Source: DATATJ01 sp963789075
Lineage (GTDB): Bacteria; Acidobacteriota; Vicinamibacteria; Vicinamibacterales; CAVVIG01
Assembly: GCA_963789075.1 (NCBI GenBank)
Contig: CAWBJQ010000002.1
Span: 124,001 to 188,000, forward strand
Reading direction: 5' to 3'
Length of the DNA: 64,000 nt
The notes under the pieces: model-generated
Seen by the model: only the letters and a program-made list of their open reading frames with translations
Databases searched by the model: none
Told to the model about the DNA's origin: nothing
Part shown: positions 31,638 through 40,356 of the stretch, piece after piece
Layout of the letters: the number at the start of each line of letters is the position of its first letter
Position numbering within the stretch: the first letter of the stretch is position 1
Program-made: the position numbers and the translations under genes

Positions 31638-32495
31638 TCATCGTCTGAAGCGCAGCGCCGGATCGGCGAAGACCTGTGCGGCGGCCCACTCGCGCGTCAT
31701 CGCCCGCGCCGCTCGAAACGTCTCGCCGCGCCACGCGGCGATGCGGCCGACGATGAGGTGCGTATCGGCCAGATCGACGCCCGCGCGGACATCCGTGAGC
31801 TGATTCAATGCGCGCTGCAACGGCTCGGCGCTGTCGTCGATGATCGCCGGGTGGTAGATCAGGGCGGTGCCGAAGAAGGAGGCTGACTCCGCCAGCCACG
31901 GCCGCACGACACGTGGCCGCGCCGGATCGAGTCGATAGCGCTCGAGGTACGTCAGGCCGTCGTCCACCGAGAGACGGAGATGGTGGGAGAGCGTTGCGGA
32001 CGCCCACGATTCGCCGCGTCCGACGCGACCGCTCATGAGTGCGTCGCTCCAGTACAAGCGGCTGCTCGCGGTCAGCATGATGTCGATGTCCTGTGAAAAG
32101 CGGGCACCTGCAAAGGGGATGACGGGATCCCACCGGCAATGCAGCTCGCCGTCGGCCTCCACGTCGTAGTGCTGACGCACCTGCGCCGCGCGCGCACAGG
32201 CGCCTGCGTGCACTTGCAGAGCGGCCTGCGACGAGAGCAGCACCTGCGCGCCAGACTCGACGCGAATCGATTGAAGCAGGTCGTCGCCGCTGAACACGCC
32301 AGGGCCGGTGCAGACGATCGTCACCGCGAGCGCACGACCGACACTGTATGCCTGGCCGACGTGATACGGCGGCTCCGCGTACACGTGTACCAGCGCCGTG
32401 CGGCCGCGCCTCGGCGCAAACACCAGCTCGAGGCGCGCCTGCCTTCCGATCGCGCCTGGCGAGCGCTGGTCGGCGACCGTCGTCAGCGTTGGCAC
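31638..32495 (-). CDS. ureD: urease accessory protein UreD
   Basis: A 285-residue chaperone that docks on apo-urease and recruits UreF and UreG for nickel insertion. Segments ARLELVFAPRRGRTALVHV, PPYHVGQAYSVG, VFSGDDLLQSIRVESGAQVLLSSQA and RWDPVIPFAGARFSQDIDI match UreD. The GTG at 32495 lies inside the last codons of ureG (12-bp overlap), a start that translational coupling supports. It is the last gene of the operon. Confidence 0.92.
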   Translation of the reverse strand: MPTLTTVADQRSPGAIGRQARLELVFAPRRGRTALVHVYAEPPYHVGQAYSVGRALAVTIVCTGPGVFSGDDLLQSIRVESGAQVLLSSQAALQVHAGACARAAQVRQHYDVEADGELHCRWDPVIPFAGARFSQDIDIMLTASSRLYWSDALMSGRVGRGESWASATLSHHLRLSVDDGLTYLERYRLDPARPRVVRPWLAESASFFGTALIYHPAIIDDSAEPLQRALNQLTDVRAGVDLADTHLIVGRIAAWRGETFRAARAMTREWAAAQVFADPALRFRR

Positions 32496-33097
32496 AGCAG
32501 CTCGCGTTGAATCCACGCGGCGACATCCTCGACGCCCGCGCCAGTCTTCAGGTTGCTGAACAGAAACGGCCGATCGCCGCGCATCGCCCGCGCATCCCTC
32601 TCCATCACCCCAAGGTCCGCGCCGACGTACGGCGCCAGATCGATCTTGTTGATCACGAGAAGGTCCGAGCGCGTCACCCCAGGCCCTCCTTTGCGTGGGA
32701 TTTTGTCGCCGCCGGACACGTCGATCACGTAGATCGACGCATCCACGAGCTCGGGGCTGAAGCTCGCCGCCAGATTGTCTCCGCCGCTCTCGAGGAAGAC
32801 GAGGTCGAGATCGGGGAAGCGAGCGTTGAGCGCATCGAGCGCGTCGAAGTTCAGCGACGCGTCTTCGCGAATCGCCGTGTGGGGACATCCGCCCGTCTGG
32901 ACGCCGATGATCCGATCCGCCGCGAGCGCGCCGCTGCGGACGAGGAACTCCATGTCCTCACGCGTGAAAATGTCGTTGGTGATCACGCCGAGGCGGAGCT
33001 CGTCGCGCAACCGTTTGCACAGCGCATCAACCAGGGCGGTCTTGCCCGATCCCACCGGGCCGCCGATACCGAGGCGCAGGGGCGAGAGCGGCGTCAT
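32483..33097 (-). CDS. ureG: urease accessory GTPase UreG
   Basis: A 204-residue SIMIBI GTPase that delivers nickel to urease. GIGGPVGSGKTALVDAL is the P-loop. TNDIFTREDMEFLV, GVQTGGCPHTAIREDAS (the nickel-binding CPH motif), VFLESGGDNLAASF and LLVINKIDLAPYVGADL (NKID guanine-specificity motif) are all present and intact. It overlaps ureD by 13 bp and follows ureF by 4 bp. Confidence 0.97.
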   Translation of the reverse strand: MTPLSPLRLGIGGPVGSGKTALVDALCKRLRDELRLGVITNDIFTREDMEFLVRSGALAADRIIGVQTGGCPHTAIREDASLNFDALDALNARFPDLDLVFLESGGDNLAASFSPELVDASIYVIDVSGGDKIPRKGGPGVTRSDLLVINKIDLAPYVGADLGVMERDARAMRGDRPFLFSNLKTGAGVEDVAAWIQRELLCQR

Positions 33098-33101
33098 CGT
33101 C

Positions 33102-33785
33102 TCAGGATCGAAACAGCCGCGAATGAACGGAACGGTGTGTCATGGCCATGATGTCGAACATCGGGGTGAACGCCTCGGAGGGTGCGGCGCGGTGCAGCAG
33201 ATCGTCGACCGCGGCCGGAATCCGCAGACAGGCGGCCGCGAGCCGCGTGTGCGCCTCGATTTGTCCGATCGGCATCAGTCGCATCGCCGCCGACACGGAC
33301 GCGGCCAGCCGAGTGTACGCGTAGCCTTCGACGGCGGACCGCTGCGCCACGCCGGCGCTGGCCGACACGGCGCCAAACGCCACCGGCAACGACGGTCCGG
33401 GATGTGCGCGGTCGATGCAGGAGAGTGGGTTCGGCCCTTCAGAACCGGTATGGATGGCCTGCCACGTCGCGAGCAGCCGTCGTCCCATCGCCCGGGTCGA
33501 GGCCCTGGCTGCCGCCGCCGGCCGCATCGCAACCAAATCGCGATCGACGCCGGCGATCCGCCCCCAGTCGGCCGCGTGAAACGCCGACCAGACATCTGCG
33601 ACTGCCGGACCGTCGCAGCGTCCCACGACTTCGTCGAGGCACGCCGTCAGCCAATCGTCGAGATCGCTGCCCGTGCGGACCAGGCCGCCGTGTACCGCAG
33701 ATTCAAGGCCGTCGGAGTGCGCGAACGATCCCAGTGGAAACAGCGAATCGCAGAGGTGCAAAAGCGGCAGAAGAGGCTCGCTCAT
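33102..33785 (-). CDS. ureF: urease accessory protein UreF
   Basis: A 227-residue all-helical protein that bridges UreD and UreG. LLHLCDSLFPLGSFAHSDGLE is the family-defining N-terminal motif, and the rest is Ala-rich helices ending in the usual Arg-containing tail (THRSVHSRLFRS). It sits 4 bp upstream of ureG and 3 bp downstream of ureE, so translation is closely coupled. Confidence 0.94.
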   Translation of the reverse strand: MSEPLLPLLHLCDSLFPLGSFAHSDGLESAVHGGLVRTGSDLDDWLTACLDEVVGRCDGPAVADVWSAFHAADWGRIAGVDRDLVAMRPAAAARASTRAMGRRLLATWQAIHTGSEGPNPLSCIDRAHPGPSLPVAFGAVSASAGVAQRSAVEGYAYTRLAASVSAAMRLMPIGQIEAHTRLAAACLRIPAAVDDLLHRAAPSEAFTPMFDIMAMTHRSVHSRLFRS

Positions 33786-33788
33786 GTT

Positions 33789-34250
33789 TCACGCATGCGG
33801 GCTGACGCTGGCAACCGGTGTAAAGGCGCGTAAGCCCTGCTCGTACGGGATGCGATGGTACTGCAGCAGCGATTCGACGCCAGGGACGTTCGGGCAGACG
33901 AGCTCGTGCTCAGTGATCATCACCGGGTGATGTCCGTTGCCGACGTGATAGGCGAAGAGCCCCCATTCAGCCGGCGTACGGGGCGTCACGACGAACACCA
34001 GCTCGGAGCGTTCGACGACGGCCACGATCAACCGATGGGGCTCGACGATGAGGAGATCGCCTGCTCGGAGGATTGTGCCGCGAGGGAACGCCACGCCGAA
34101 CTCGACGCTCGCGTCTGCCTGCCGCCGCCCGCGCGTTTTCACGCGATCTTCCCAGCCGAGCGTGATCGTGTCGCGCGCGTAGCCAGCCGCGGACGCGGGG
34201 AGGTCCGCGTCGTGATGGATCCGTTCGACGATGGGCAGTGTGCGAAACAC
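33789..34250 (-). CDS. ureE: urease accessory nickel-binding protein UreE
   Basis: A 153-residue protein. The peptide-binding N-terminal domain (ARDTITLGWEDRVKTRGRR) is followed by the metal-binding domain with AYHVGNGHHPVMI, whose His is the conserved dimer-interface nickel ligand. It ends VASVSPHA without a His-rich tail, so it is the short type with limited nickel storage. It lies between ureC and ureF. Confidence 0.93.
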   Translation of the reverse strand: MFRTLPIVERIHHDADLPASAAGYARDTITLGWEDRVKTRGRRQADASVEFGVAFPRGTILRAGDLLIVEPHRLIVAVVERSELVFVVTPRTPAEWGLFAYHVGNGHHPVMITEHELVCPNVPGVESLLQYHRIPYEQGLRAFTPVASVSPHA

Positions 34251-34275
34251 GGGGATGACGCCGGAATTGGGGCGC

Positions 34276-35982
34276 TCAAAAAAGAAAATATCGCTGCGCG
34301 AGCGGTAGGACCTCCGCGGGCTCGCACGTCAAGAGCTCGCCGTCCGCCCGCACTTCGTACGTCTCGGGGTTCACTTCCATCTTCGGCAGCGCGTCGTTCA
34401 GCATGAGGTCGCGCTTGCCGATCGTCCGGCATCCGCGCACCGCGACACAGGGCCGCGCCAGACCGTCGAGCGCGCCGCCGTCGAGGCCCGCCTGGCTCAC
34501 GAAGTGCACGCTGCATGTGTCGAGCGCCTGGCCGTACGCGCCGAACATCCAGCGCGCGACGACCGGCTGCGGGGTCGGGATCGACGCGTTCCCGTCTCCC
34601 ATCATCGCGCCCGCGATGAGCCCGCCTTTGATCACCATCTCCGGCTTCACGCCGAAGAACGCAGGCTTCCACAGGACCAGATCAGCCATCTTGCCGACCT
34701 CGACGGAGCCGACCTCGTGAGCAATGCCGTGCGTGATTGCCGGGTTGATCGTGTACTTGGCGATATAGCGGCGGACGCGCAGGTTGTCCGCATCGGGCGG
34801 ATCACCAGGCAGCGCGCCGCGCTGACGCTTCATCTTGTCCGCCGTCTGCCACGTCCGGCAGATGACCTCGCCGATGCGGCCCATCGCCTGCGAATCCGAC
34901 GACATCATGCTCAGCGCGCCGATGTCGTGCAGGATGTCCTCGGCGGCAATCGTTTCCGGGCGGATGCGCGAGTCCGCGAACGCGATGTCTTCAGGCACGC
35001 TGGGCGACAGGTGATGACACACCATGAGCATGTCCAGATGCTCGTCGAGCGTATTCCGCGTGAACGGCATCGTCGGGTTGGTCGACGAGGGCAGCACGTA
35101 GGGCTCGCCGCAGAGCCGAATGATGTCGGGCGCGTGGCCGCCGCCGGCGCCTTCGGTGTGATACGTATGAATCGTCCGGCCGCGAATGGCCGCGATCGTC
35201 TCTTCCACGAAACCGGTTTCGTTCAGCGTGTCGGTGTGAATCGCGACCTGCACGTCGAATTCATCGGCCACCGTCAGACACTGGTCGATCGCCGCGGGTG
35301 TGGATCCCCAGTCCTCGTGCAGCTTGAGCCCGAGCGCCCCCGCGCGCACCTGTTCGCGCAGCGCTTCGGCGTCCGAGCTGTTGCCTTTCCCGAGAAACCC
35401 GAAATTCAGCGGGAAGGCTGCGGCAGCCTCATACATGCGCCGCAGGTGCCAGGCGCCGGGCGTGCAGGTCGTGGCCTTCGTGCCCGTCGCCGGACCAGTG
35501 CCGCCGCCGATGAGGGTCGTGATGCCCGAATGAAACGCGTCGGGGATCTGCGTCGGCGAGATGAAGTGGACGTGCGCGTCGATCGCACCGCACGTCAGGA
35601 TGTGGCCTTCGCCGGCCACGATCTCCGTCGACGCGCCGATGGCGAGGCCGGGCGTCACGCCGTCCATCACGTGCGGATTGCCCGCCTTGCCGATCGCCGA
35701 GATGCGCCCGTCGCGAACGCCGACGTCGGCCTTGTAGATGCCCGAGTGGTCGATGATGACGGCTGAGGTGATGACCAGATCCGGAGCGCCGCCCGCGCGC
35801 GTTGTGGTGACCGACTGCCCCATGCCGTCGCGAATGACCTTGCCGCCGCCGAATTTGGCTTCGTCGCCGTAGACGGCGCAGTCGGCCTCCACGCGAACGA
35901 TGAGGTCCGTGTCGCCTAGGCGGATCCGGTCGCCGGTAGTCGGTCCGTAGTGATCCGCATAGGTGCGCCGGTCGATGTTCAT
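34276..35982 (-). CDS. ureC: urease subunit alpha (UreC)
   Basis: A 568-residue catalytic subunit that hydrolyses urea to ammonia and carbamate. It has AIDAHVHFISP (two Ni-binding His), GALGLKLHEDWG (carbamylated Lys), HTDTLNETGF, HTYHTEGAGGGHAPDI (His ligands) and the flap with MLMVCHHLSPSVPEDIAFA (catalytic His). The length is standard and no disruption is seen. The ATG at 35982 overlaps the ureB stop by four bases (ATGA). Confidence 0.98.
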   Translation of the reverse strand: MNIDRRTYADHYGPTTGDRIRLGDTDLIVRVEADCAVYGDEAKFGGGKVIRDGMGQSVTTTRAGGAPDLVITSAVIIDHSGIYKADVGVRDGRISAIGKAGNPHVMDGVTPGLAIGASTEIVAGEGHILTCGAIDAHVHFISPTQIPDAFHSGITTLIGGGTGPATGTKATTCTPGAWHLRRMYEAAAAFPLNFGFLGKGNSSDAEALREQVRAGALGLKLHEDWGSTPAAIDQCLTVADEFDVQVAIHTDTLNETGFVEETIAAIRGRTIHTYHTEGAGGGHAPDIIRLCGEPYVLPSSTNPTMPFTRNTLDEHLDMLMVCHHLSPSVPEDIAFADSRIRPETIAAEDILHDIGALSMMSSDSQAMGRIGEVICRTWQTADKMKRQRGALPGDPPDADNLRVRRYIAKYTINPAITHGIAHEVGSVEVGKMADLVLWKPAFFGVKPEMVIKGGLIAGAMMGDGNASIPTPQPVVARWMFGAYGQALDTCSVHFVSQAGLDGGALDGLARPCVAVRGCRTIGKRDLMLNDALPKMEVNPETYEVRADGELLTCEPAEVLPLAQRYFLF

Positions 35983-36344
35983 CGCGGCGCCGTGAAGGCG
36001 TCTGCCGCCGCCAGCGCGCGCCGCCGCACCGCCTCGTCGTCGAGCGCGCCGTTGACCAGACCGTTGAGACCGAAGACCGTGCGCGAGCCGCCCAATGCGA
36101 CAAGCTCCACCGTCTGCGTGTCGCCAGGCTCGAATCGCACAGCCGTGCCGGCGGCGATGTTGAGCCGCATGCCGTAGGCGGCCGCACGCTCGAAGCCGAG
36201 GAAGCGGTTGACTTCGAAGAAGTGACAATGGGAACCGACCTGCACCGGCCGATCGCCCCGGTTGACGACTTCGATCGAGCGCGTGGTCCGTCCCGCATTG
36301 AGCGCGATCGGATCGGATGCGAGCAGGAGCTCACCAGGGATCAT
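35979..36344 (-). CDS. ureB: urease subunit beta (UreB)
   Basis: A 121-residue structural subunit. MIPGELL, RGDRPVQVGSHCHFFEVN and RFEPGDTQTVELVALGG are the family landmarks. It is separate from UreA, as in most bacteria other than Helicobacter. It overlaps ureC by four bases and follows ureA by four bases. Confidence 0.96.
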   Translation of the reverse strand: MIPGELLLASDPIALNAGRTTRSIEVVNRGDRPVQVGSHCHFFEVNRFLGFERAAAYGMRLNIAAGTAVRFEPGDTQTVELVALGGSRTVFGLNGLVNGALDDEAVRRRALAAADAFTAPR

Positions 36345-36348
36345 GGCG

Positions 36349-36651
36349 TCACCGAATCGGGTGATGGACGGTGACGAGCTTCGTGCCGTCGGGAAATGTG
36401 CCTTCGACCTGAATCTCGTCGATCATCTCGGGCACGCCGTCCATGACGTCTTCGGCCCGGAGGAGCGTGGCGCCGACGCTCATGATCTCGGCCACGGAGC
36501 GGCCGTCGCGAATCAGCTCGAGGATCTCGGAGGCGATGAACGCCACCGCTTCCGGATGATTGAGCTTCAAGCCCCGCCCGCGCCGCCGCCGTGCGACTTC
36601 CCCGGCCGAAAACAGCAGCAGCTTGTCCACTTCGCGGGGCGTGAGATGCAT
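36349..36651 (-). CDS. ureA: urease subunit gamma (UreA)
   Basis: A 100-residue subunit, first gene of the operon. MHLTPREVDKLLLFSAGEVA, LKLNHPEAVAFIASEILE and EIQVEGTFPDGTKLVTVHHPI match the family over the full length. The leader between the yncE-like gene and this start is short and carries AT-rich GATTAAAACT, a possible promoter region. No regulator gene is adjacent. Confidence 0.96.
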   Translation of the reverse strand: MHLTPREVDKLLLFSAGEVARRRRGRGLKLNHPEAVAFIASEILELIRDGRSVAEIMSVGATLLRAEDVMDGVPEMIDEIQVEGTFPDGTKLVTVHHPIR

Positions 36652-36703
36652 CCGTGCGAAATGTAGACGCCCGCCACCAGGACGTCAAATGATTAAAACT
36701 GAT

Positions 36704-36733
36704 GGCTCGCATGCCGTTCGCGGCGTGCGAGCC
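36704..36733 (-). terminator. rho-independent-like terminator
   Basis: On the minus strand GGCTCGCACGCC and GGCATGCGAGCC form a stem of about 12 bp with a GCGAAC loop, followed by ATCAGTTTT. It begins a few bases after the stop codon of the YncE-like gene, and it separates that gene from the urease operon. Confidence 0.65.
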
Positions 36734-36737
36734 GCCC

Positions 36738-37781
36738 CTATTTGCCGACTTCGAGGATCGAGAACGAATCGGGCACCATCGGGCCGCGCCCGGCGCGCCC
36801 GCCGGCCGGCGGCGGCGTCGCCGCTTCGCCGAACTCCGCCGCGATCAGCAGAATCCGTCCGGTCTTGCTGTCGATGGTCATCGTTTTCGCGCTGACCTTC
36901 GTCTGAACGGTTTGCTCCACGGCGAAGCTCGTGGGACTGCTTTCCTTGATGACCGTCAGCGTGCCGTCGCCTTGCGAGCTGAACGCTTCCATCGTGGCGG
37001 GGTTGAACCCCGCGCCGTCCACGCCGGGGCCGATGGGCAGCGCGGCCAGGACTTTCCCCGTGTCCGCGTTGAGCATCACCATCGTCGGCGTGTTGCGGCA
37101 CGCCACGAAGAGCACGCGGTTCTTGACGTCGAACGCGAGGCCCGCCGGCACTTTGGCTTTGTCGTCGAAGCCGTAATGCGCGGTGACCTGCAGCGTCTTC
37201 GCATCCACCACGGCGACGTTGTCCTTGTCTTCGACGTCGATGTAGAGGTGACCGCGGCCGTCGGTGACCGCCTGTTCCGGCGCGCCGCCCAGGTCGACGG
37301 TGCCGACGATCGATCCGTCTTTCGCATCGATCACCGTCGCGTTCGGTGCGCGGTGGCTCAGGATCCAGATGCGCTCGTTGAACGGATCGAACAGAATGCC
37401 GTCCGGATTGCCTTCGACGTCAATCGTCTTGATGAGGGCGAGCGTCTTCGTGTCCCACATGGCCACCGGTCTGCTGCTGGCAAAGCCGTGGCCCGACTTT
37501 GGATCGACGGCCGCCCCGTGCCCGTTGACATTGGGGATCTCGCCTGCCGACTCGAGCGTGTCGAGGTTGAAGACCGTGATGCGTCCCTCCGGTCCCGATC
37601 GCGGCACGTACAGCCGCCGCCCGTCGGCATCGGCGTACACATAGTCGAAGCCGCCCGCGCCGCCGACCTTGGCGGTCTTCACGATCTTGTACGGTCCGGC
37701 GGTGGACGCCGGCTGCGCCAACCCGATCGACCAAGCGGACATGACGATCCCGACGGCGAGCACGAAGAATCGGCGCATCAC
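36738..37781 (-). CDS. exported YncE-like beta-propeller protein
   Basis: A 347-residue protein. Signal: FFVLAVGIVMSAWSIGLAQ. Repeated propeller strands include GGFDYVYADADGRRLYVPR, ITVFNLDTLE, VAVVDAKTLQVTAHYGFDD and VMLNADTGKVLAALPIGPGVD, the seven-bladed YncE/YVTN arrangement. Near the end GEAATPPPAGGRAGRGPMVPDSFSI is a Pro/Gly-rich loop before the last strand. The ligand and function are unknown; such proteins are common in acidobacterial periplasms. It is followed by a clear terminator. Confidence 0.86.
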   Translation of the reverse strand: MMRRFFVLAVGIVMSAWSIGLAQPASTAGPYKIVKTAKVGGAGGFDYVYADADGRRLYVPRSGPEGRITVFNLDTLESAGEIPNVNGHGAAVDPKSGHGFASSRPVAMWDTKTLALIKTIDVEGNPDGILFDPFNERIWILSHRAPNATVIDAKDGSIVGTVDLGGAPEQAVTDGRGHLYIDVEDKDNVAVVDAKTLQVTAHYGFDDKAKVPAGLAFDVKNRVLFVACRNTPTMVMLNADTGKVLAALPIGPGVDGAGFNPATMEAFSSQGDGTLTVIKESSPTSFAVEQTVQTKVSAKTMTIDSKTGRILLIAAEFGEAATPPPAGGRAGRGPMVPDSFSILEVGK

Positions 37782-37848
37782 AGGTTCTCCTCGGCGCCGA
37801 TTGTATACCGCGCTTGTAAGATCGAGCGCTCATCGCCACGGCGCAATC

Positions 37849-37887
37849 GTAGGGGCCGGCCTCTGTGGCGGCCTGGGCCGCCCCTAC
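37849..37887. repeat. GTAGGGGC...GCCCCTAC hairpin repeat
   Basis: Arms GTAGGGGC (37849-37856) and GCCCCTAC (37880-37887) enclose GGCC-rich sequence that is itself partly self-complementary. It sits in the short space between the holin-like gene and the YncE-like gene, both on the minus strand. It looks like a dispersed extragenic palindrome. Confidence 0.55.
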
Positions 37888-37906
37888 ATGACCGTACGAC
37901 GTCGCG

Positions 37907-38278
37907 TCATGCCCGCCGGCGCGACGGCTCCCGCACGAGCAGCGACAGAATCGTGCTGACGATGCTGACGACGAGCGCGCCCCAGAACGCCGCCCAGAAG
38001 CCGCTGACGTGGAAGCCGAGGCCGAGCATCGCCGAGAGCGAGCTTGTCAGCCACAGCATCAGGCCATTTACGACAAGGGCGAAGAGACCGATCGTCAGGA
38101 TGATCAACGGGAACGTGAAGAATTTCGCGACCGGCCGGATGATGCTGTTGACCACACCGAAGATCAGCGCCACGCCGAGAAAAGGGAGCCAGCCGCCGGT
38201 GTAGGTCACCCCGGGGACGATCTGCGTTGCGACCCAGAGCGCCGCGGCGTTGACGAGGAGTCTGATGAGAAAGGCCAT
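37907..38278 (-). CDS. phage-holin-family / YvlD-like four-helix membrane protein
   Basis: A 123-residue protein with four transmembrane helices: LIRLLVNAAALWVATQIVPG, WLPFLGVALIFGVVNSIIRP, LIILTIGLFALVVNGLMLWL and AAFWGALVVSIVSTILSLLV. NSIIRPVAKFFTFPL between helices two and three is the family signature. Despite the family name these proteins occur on chromosomes without prophage and no phage genes are nearby. Function unknown. Confidence 0.88.
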   Translation of the reverse strand: MAFLIRLLVNAAALWVATQIVPGVTYTGGWLPFLGVALIFGVVNSIIRPVAKFFTFPLIILTIGLFALVVNGLMLWLTSSLSAMLGLGFHVSGFWAAFWGALVVSIVSTILSLLVREPSRRRA

Positions 38279-38357
38279 CCGCGCGTCATTGTGCCACGCC
38301 GGCGGTCCACCCGCTCGGCTAAAGCCTCCCCCCTCCGCTCGCCTTCGATTTGTGCGA

Positions 38358-38380
38358 GCTTCGGCGAGGCTCGCCGAAGC
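38358..38380. repeat. REP-like perfect hairpin
   Basis: GCTTCGGCGAG (38358-38368) and CTCGCCGAAGC (38370-38380) are perfect 11-bp arms about a single base, followed by GCCTTCGGCGC, a second short palindrome. It lies between the sigma factor stop and the downstream membrane protein start, where it could stabilise or end the transcript. Confidence 0.6.
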
Positions 38381-38392
38381 GCCTTCGGCGCG

Positions 38393-39646
38393 CTACAGCG
38401 ATTGCTGCACCTCGCGGAGGCGCCGCTCGAGGAACCGCCGCTCGCTCTCGTTGCTGACAAGGGCGAGCGCGCGCGCGTAGCTGACCGCGGCATCCGCGGA
38501 CGATCCGATGCGCCGCAGCAGATCCGCGCGTGCGGCGTGCAGCAGATGAAAGTCGTCGAGATCGCCGGCCGCGACGAGCTCGTCGATGAGCGCCAGCGCT
38601 GGCCGCGGACCGTCGGCCATCGCGATCGCCGCCGCGCGATTGAGCGAGACGATCGGCGACGGCTGCAACTGCGCGAGTCGATCGTACAGCCGCACGATCT
38701 CGGGCCAGTCGGTGTCCTCGGCGCGCACCGCCTGACAGTGCACCGCGGCAATCGCCGCCTGCACCGCGAACGGACCGGCGCCGCCGCGCAGCGCCTCCTC
38801 CACGAGCGGCAGCGCCTCGGCGATCTGCGCCTGGTTCCACCGGCGGCGATCCTGGTCCTCGAGCACCATCAGATCGCCCGCCTCATCGGTCCGCGCGTCG
38901 CGCCGCGAATCGTGGAGCAGCATGAGTGCCACCAGCGCCACCACTTCCGCCGGCGGGCGCGGCGCCATCAGCGTCTGCAGCAGACGACCCAGCCGGATCG
39001 CTTCGGCCGACAACTCGGCGCGGACGAGCGGCTCGCCGCGCGTGGCCGCGTAGCCTTCGTTGAAGACGAGATAGATCACCGTGAGCACGGCATCCAGCCG
39101 ATCGGGCATATCGCTGGTATCGGGCACGACATACGGGATCCGCGCGTCGCGAATCTTCCGCTTCGCGCGCACGAGCCGCTGCGCCATGGTGGGACCCGGC
39201 ACGAGAAACGCCCGGGCGATCGCATCGGTGTCGAGGCCGCACAGCGTGCGCAGCGTCAGCGCGACTTGCGCGTCGAGCGCGATCGCCGGGTGGCAGCAGG
39301 TGAAGATGAGGCGCAGACGATCGTCAGGAATCTCCTGCGTGTCGTAGTTCGGCTCGTCCACGGTGGGCGCGAGGCCGGCGGCGACGTACGACTCCAGCTT
39401 GTCTTCGAATCGCGACTGCCGCCGGATGCGATCGATCGCCGCGTTGCGCGCGGTACGGATAATCCAGGCGCGCGGGAGGTCCGGAATGCCGGCGGTGCGC
39501 CACCGATCCACCGCGACGGTGAACGCCTCCTGCGCCGCCTCTTCGGCGATGTCGAAATCGCCGACGAGCCGAATCAGGATCGCGACGATGCGGCCCCACT
39601 CGGCGCGATAGAGCGCCTCCACCGCGGCCGCGGCATCCTGAACCAT
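38393..39646 (-). CDS. ECF42-type RNA polymerase sigma factor with TPR-like tail
   Basis: A 417-residue protein. Region 2: YRAEWGRIVAILIRLVGDFDIAEEAAQEAF and PRAWIIRTARNAAIDRIRR. Region 4: LTLRTLCGLDTDAIARAFLVPGPTMAQRLVRAKRKI. A C-terminal helical extension of about 220 residues (YLVFNEGYAA, LVEEALRGGAGPFAVQAAIAAVH, SLNRAAAIAMADGPRPALALID) replaces an anti-sigma factor, as is typical of group ECF42. The divergent gene at 39721 encodes the DGPF/YCII partner regularly found with these sigma factors. The function of the pair is not settled in the literature I recall. Confidence 0.93.
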   Translation of the reverse strand: MVQDAAAAVEALYRAEWGRIVAILIRLVGDFDIAEEAAQEAFTVAVDRWRTAGIPDLPRAWIIRTARNAAIDRIRRQSRFEDKLESYVAAGLAPTVDEPNYDTQEIPDDRLRLIFTCCHPAIALDAQVALTLRTLCGLDTDAIARAFLVPGPTMAQRLVRAKRKIRDARIPYVVPDTSDMPDRLDAVLTVIYLVFNEGYAATRGEPLVRAELSAEAIRLGRLLQTLMAPRPPAEVVALVALMLLHDSRRDARTDEAGDLMVLEDQDRRRWNQAQIAEALPLVEEALRGGAGPFAVQAAIAAVHCQAVRAEDTDWPEIVRLYDRLAQLQPSPIVSLNRAAAIAMADGPRPALALIDELVAAGDLDDFHLLHAARADLLRRIGSSADAAVSYARALALVSNESERRFLERRLREVQQSL

Positions 39647-39720
39647 GCCGCGATCGTAAATACTTTCAGGCAGCGTGTCGATTCGCCGGATCGCCGTTCG
39701 TCTTACCGATGGAGGATCAC

Positions 39721-40080
39721 ATGAAGTACACGTTGATGATTTACGACGATGAGAAGGGGCGGGGCAAGCTGAGTGAGGGGCAGCTGCACCAGATGATGGG
39801 CGAGTATCAGCAGCTCACGCAGCAATTGAAGGACGCCGGGCAGTACATCGCCGGTCAGCAGCTGCATCCGACGTCGGCCGCGACGAGCGTCCGCGTCCGC
39901 GACGGCAAACGCGTCGTGACCGATGGCCCGTTTGCGGAGACGCGCGAACAGCTGGGCGGCTATTACCTGATCAACGCCAAGAACCTTGATGAGGCGATCG
40001 AGATTGCCGGGCGGATCCCGTCGGCTCGCCAGGGCACGATCGAGGTCCGGCCTGTGGTCGAAGCGCCGGCGGCGACGTAG
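39721..40080 (+). CDS. DGPF/YCII-related protein, ECF42 partner
   Basis: A 119-residue protein of the ferredoxin-like YCII fold. MKYTLMIYDDEKG, EYQQLTQQLKDAGQYIAGQQLHP, VVTDGPFAETREQLGGYYLI (DGPF motif) and ARQGTIEVRPVVE match the family. The ATG at 39721 has GGAGG seven bases upstream. It is transcribed divergently from the ECF42 sigma factor 74 bp away, the usual arrangement. No catalytic activity is established for this group. Confidence 0.93.
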   Translation: MKYTLMIYDDEKGRGKLSEGQLHQMMGEYQQLTQQLKDAGQYIAGQQLHPTSAATSVRVRDGKRVVTDGPFAETREQLGGYYLINAKNLDEAIEIAGRIPSARQGTIEVRPVVEAPAAT

Positions 40081-40356
40081 AGCGGCGCGCCTGGCGCGAA
40101 CATCAGGCGTCCGTGCGGGCGAAGTGGTGGTCTCTGGGCCGCCGCTTCGCCGGCTGCACCTCACGAGCCACGAGTCAAAAGCCCAGGCCGGCTGCACGAC
40201 CTCGTTCGTGTTAGCATTCGCATTTTAAGACTTTTGTCTTCCTTCCAACGTGTTTGTAAACACCCATGGCACATCCGCCGGGCGGCGCTCGGGACGCGGG
40301 CGGCTATGGTTTTGCTTTCGGTCTGACGACTTCCACCTAAAGACGGGCAAAAACAC

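Noticed and set aside
34504..35766. A 420-codon plus-strand frame opposite ureC
   Set aside because: Urease alpha on the minus strand is unambiguous, and this frame has no recognisable protein features.
37907..38278. Prophage suggested by a holin-family gene
   Set aside because: The family is chromosomal and widespread. No integrase, capsid, tail or lysin genes are near, and the M23 peptidase at 52 kb is an ordinary exported enzyme.
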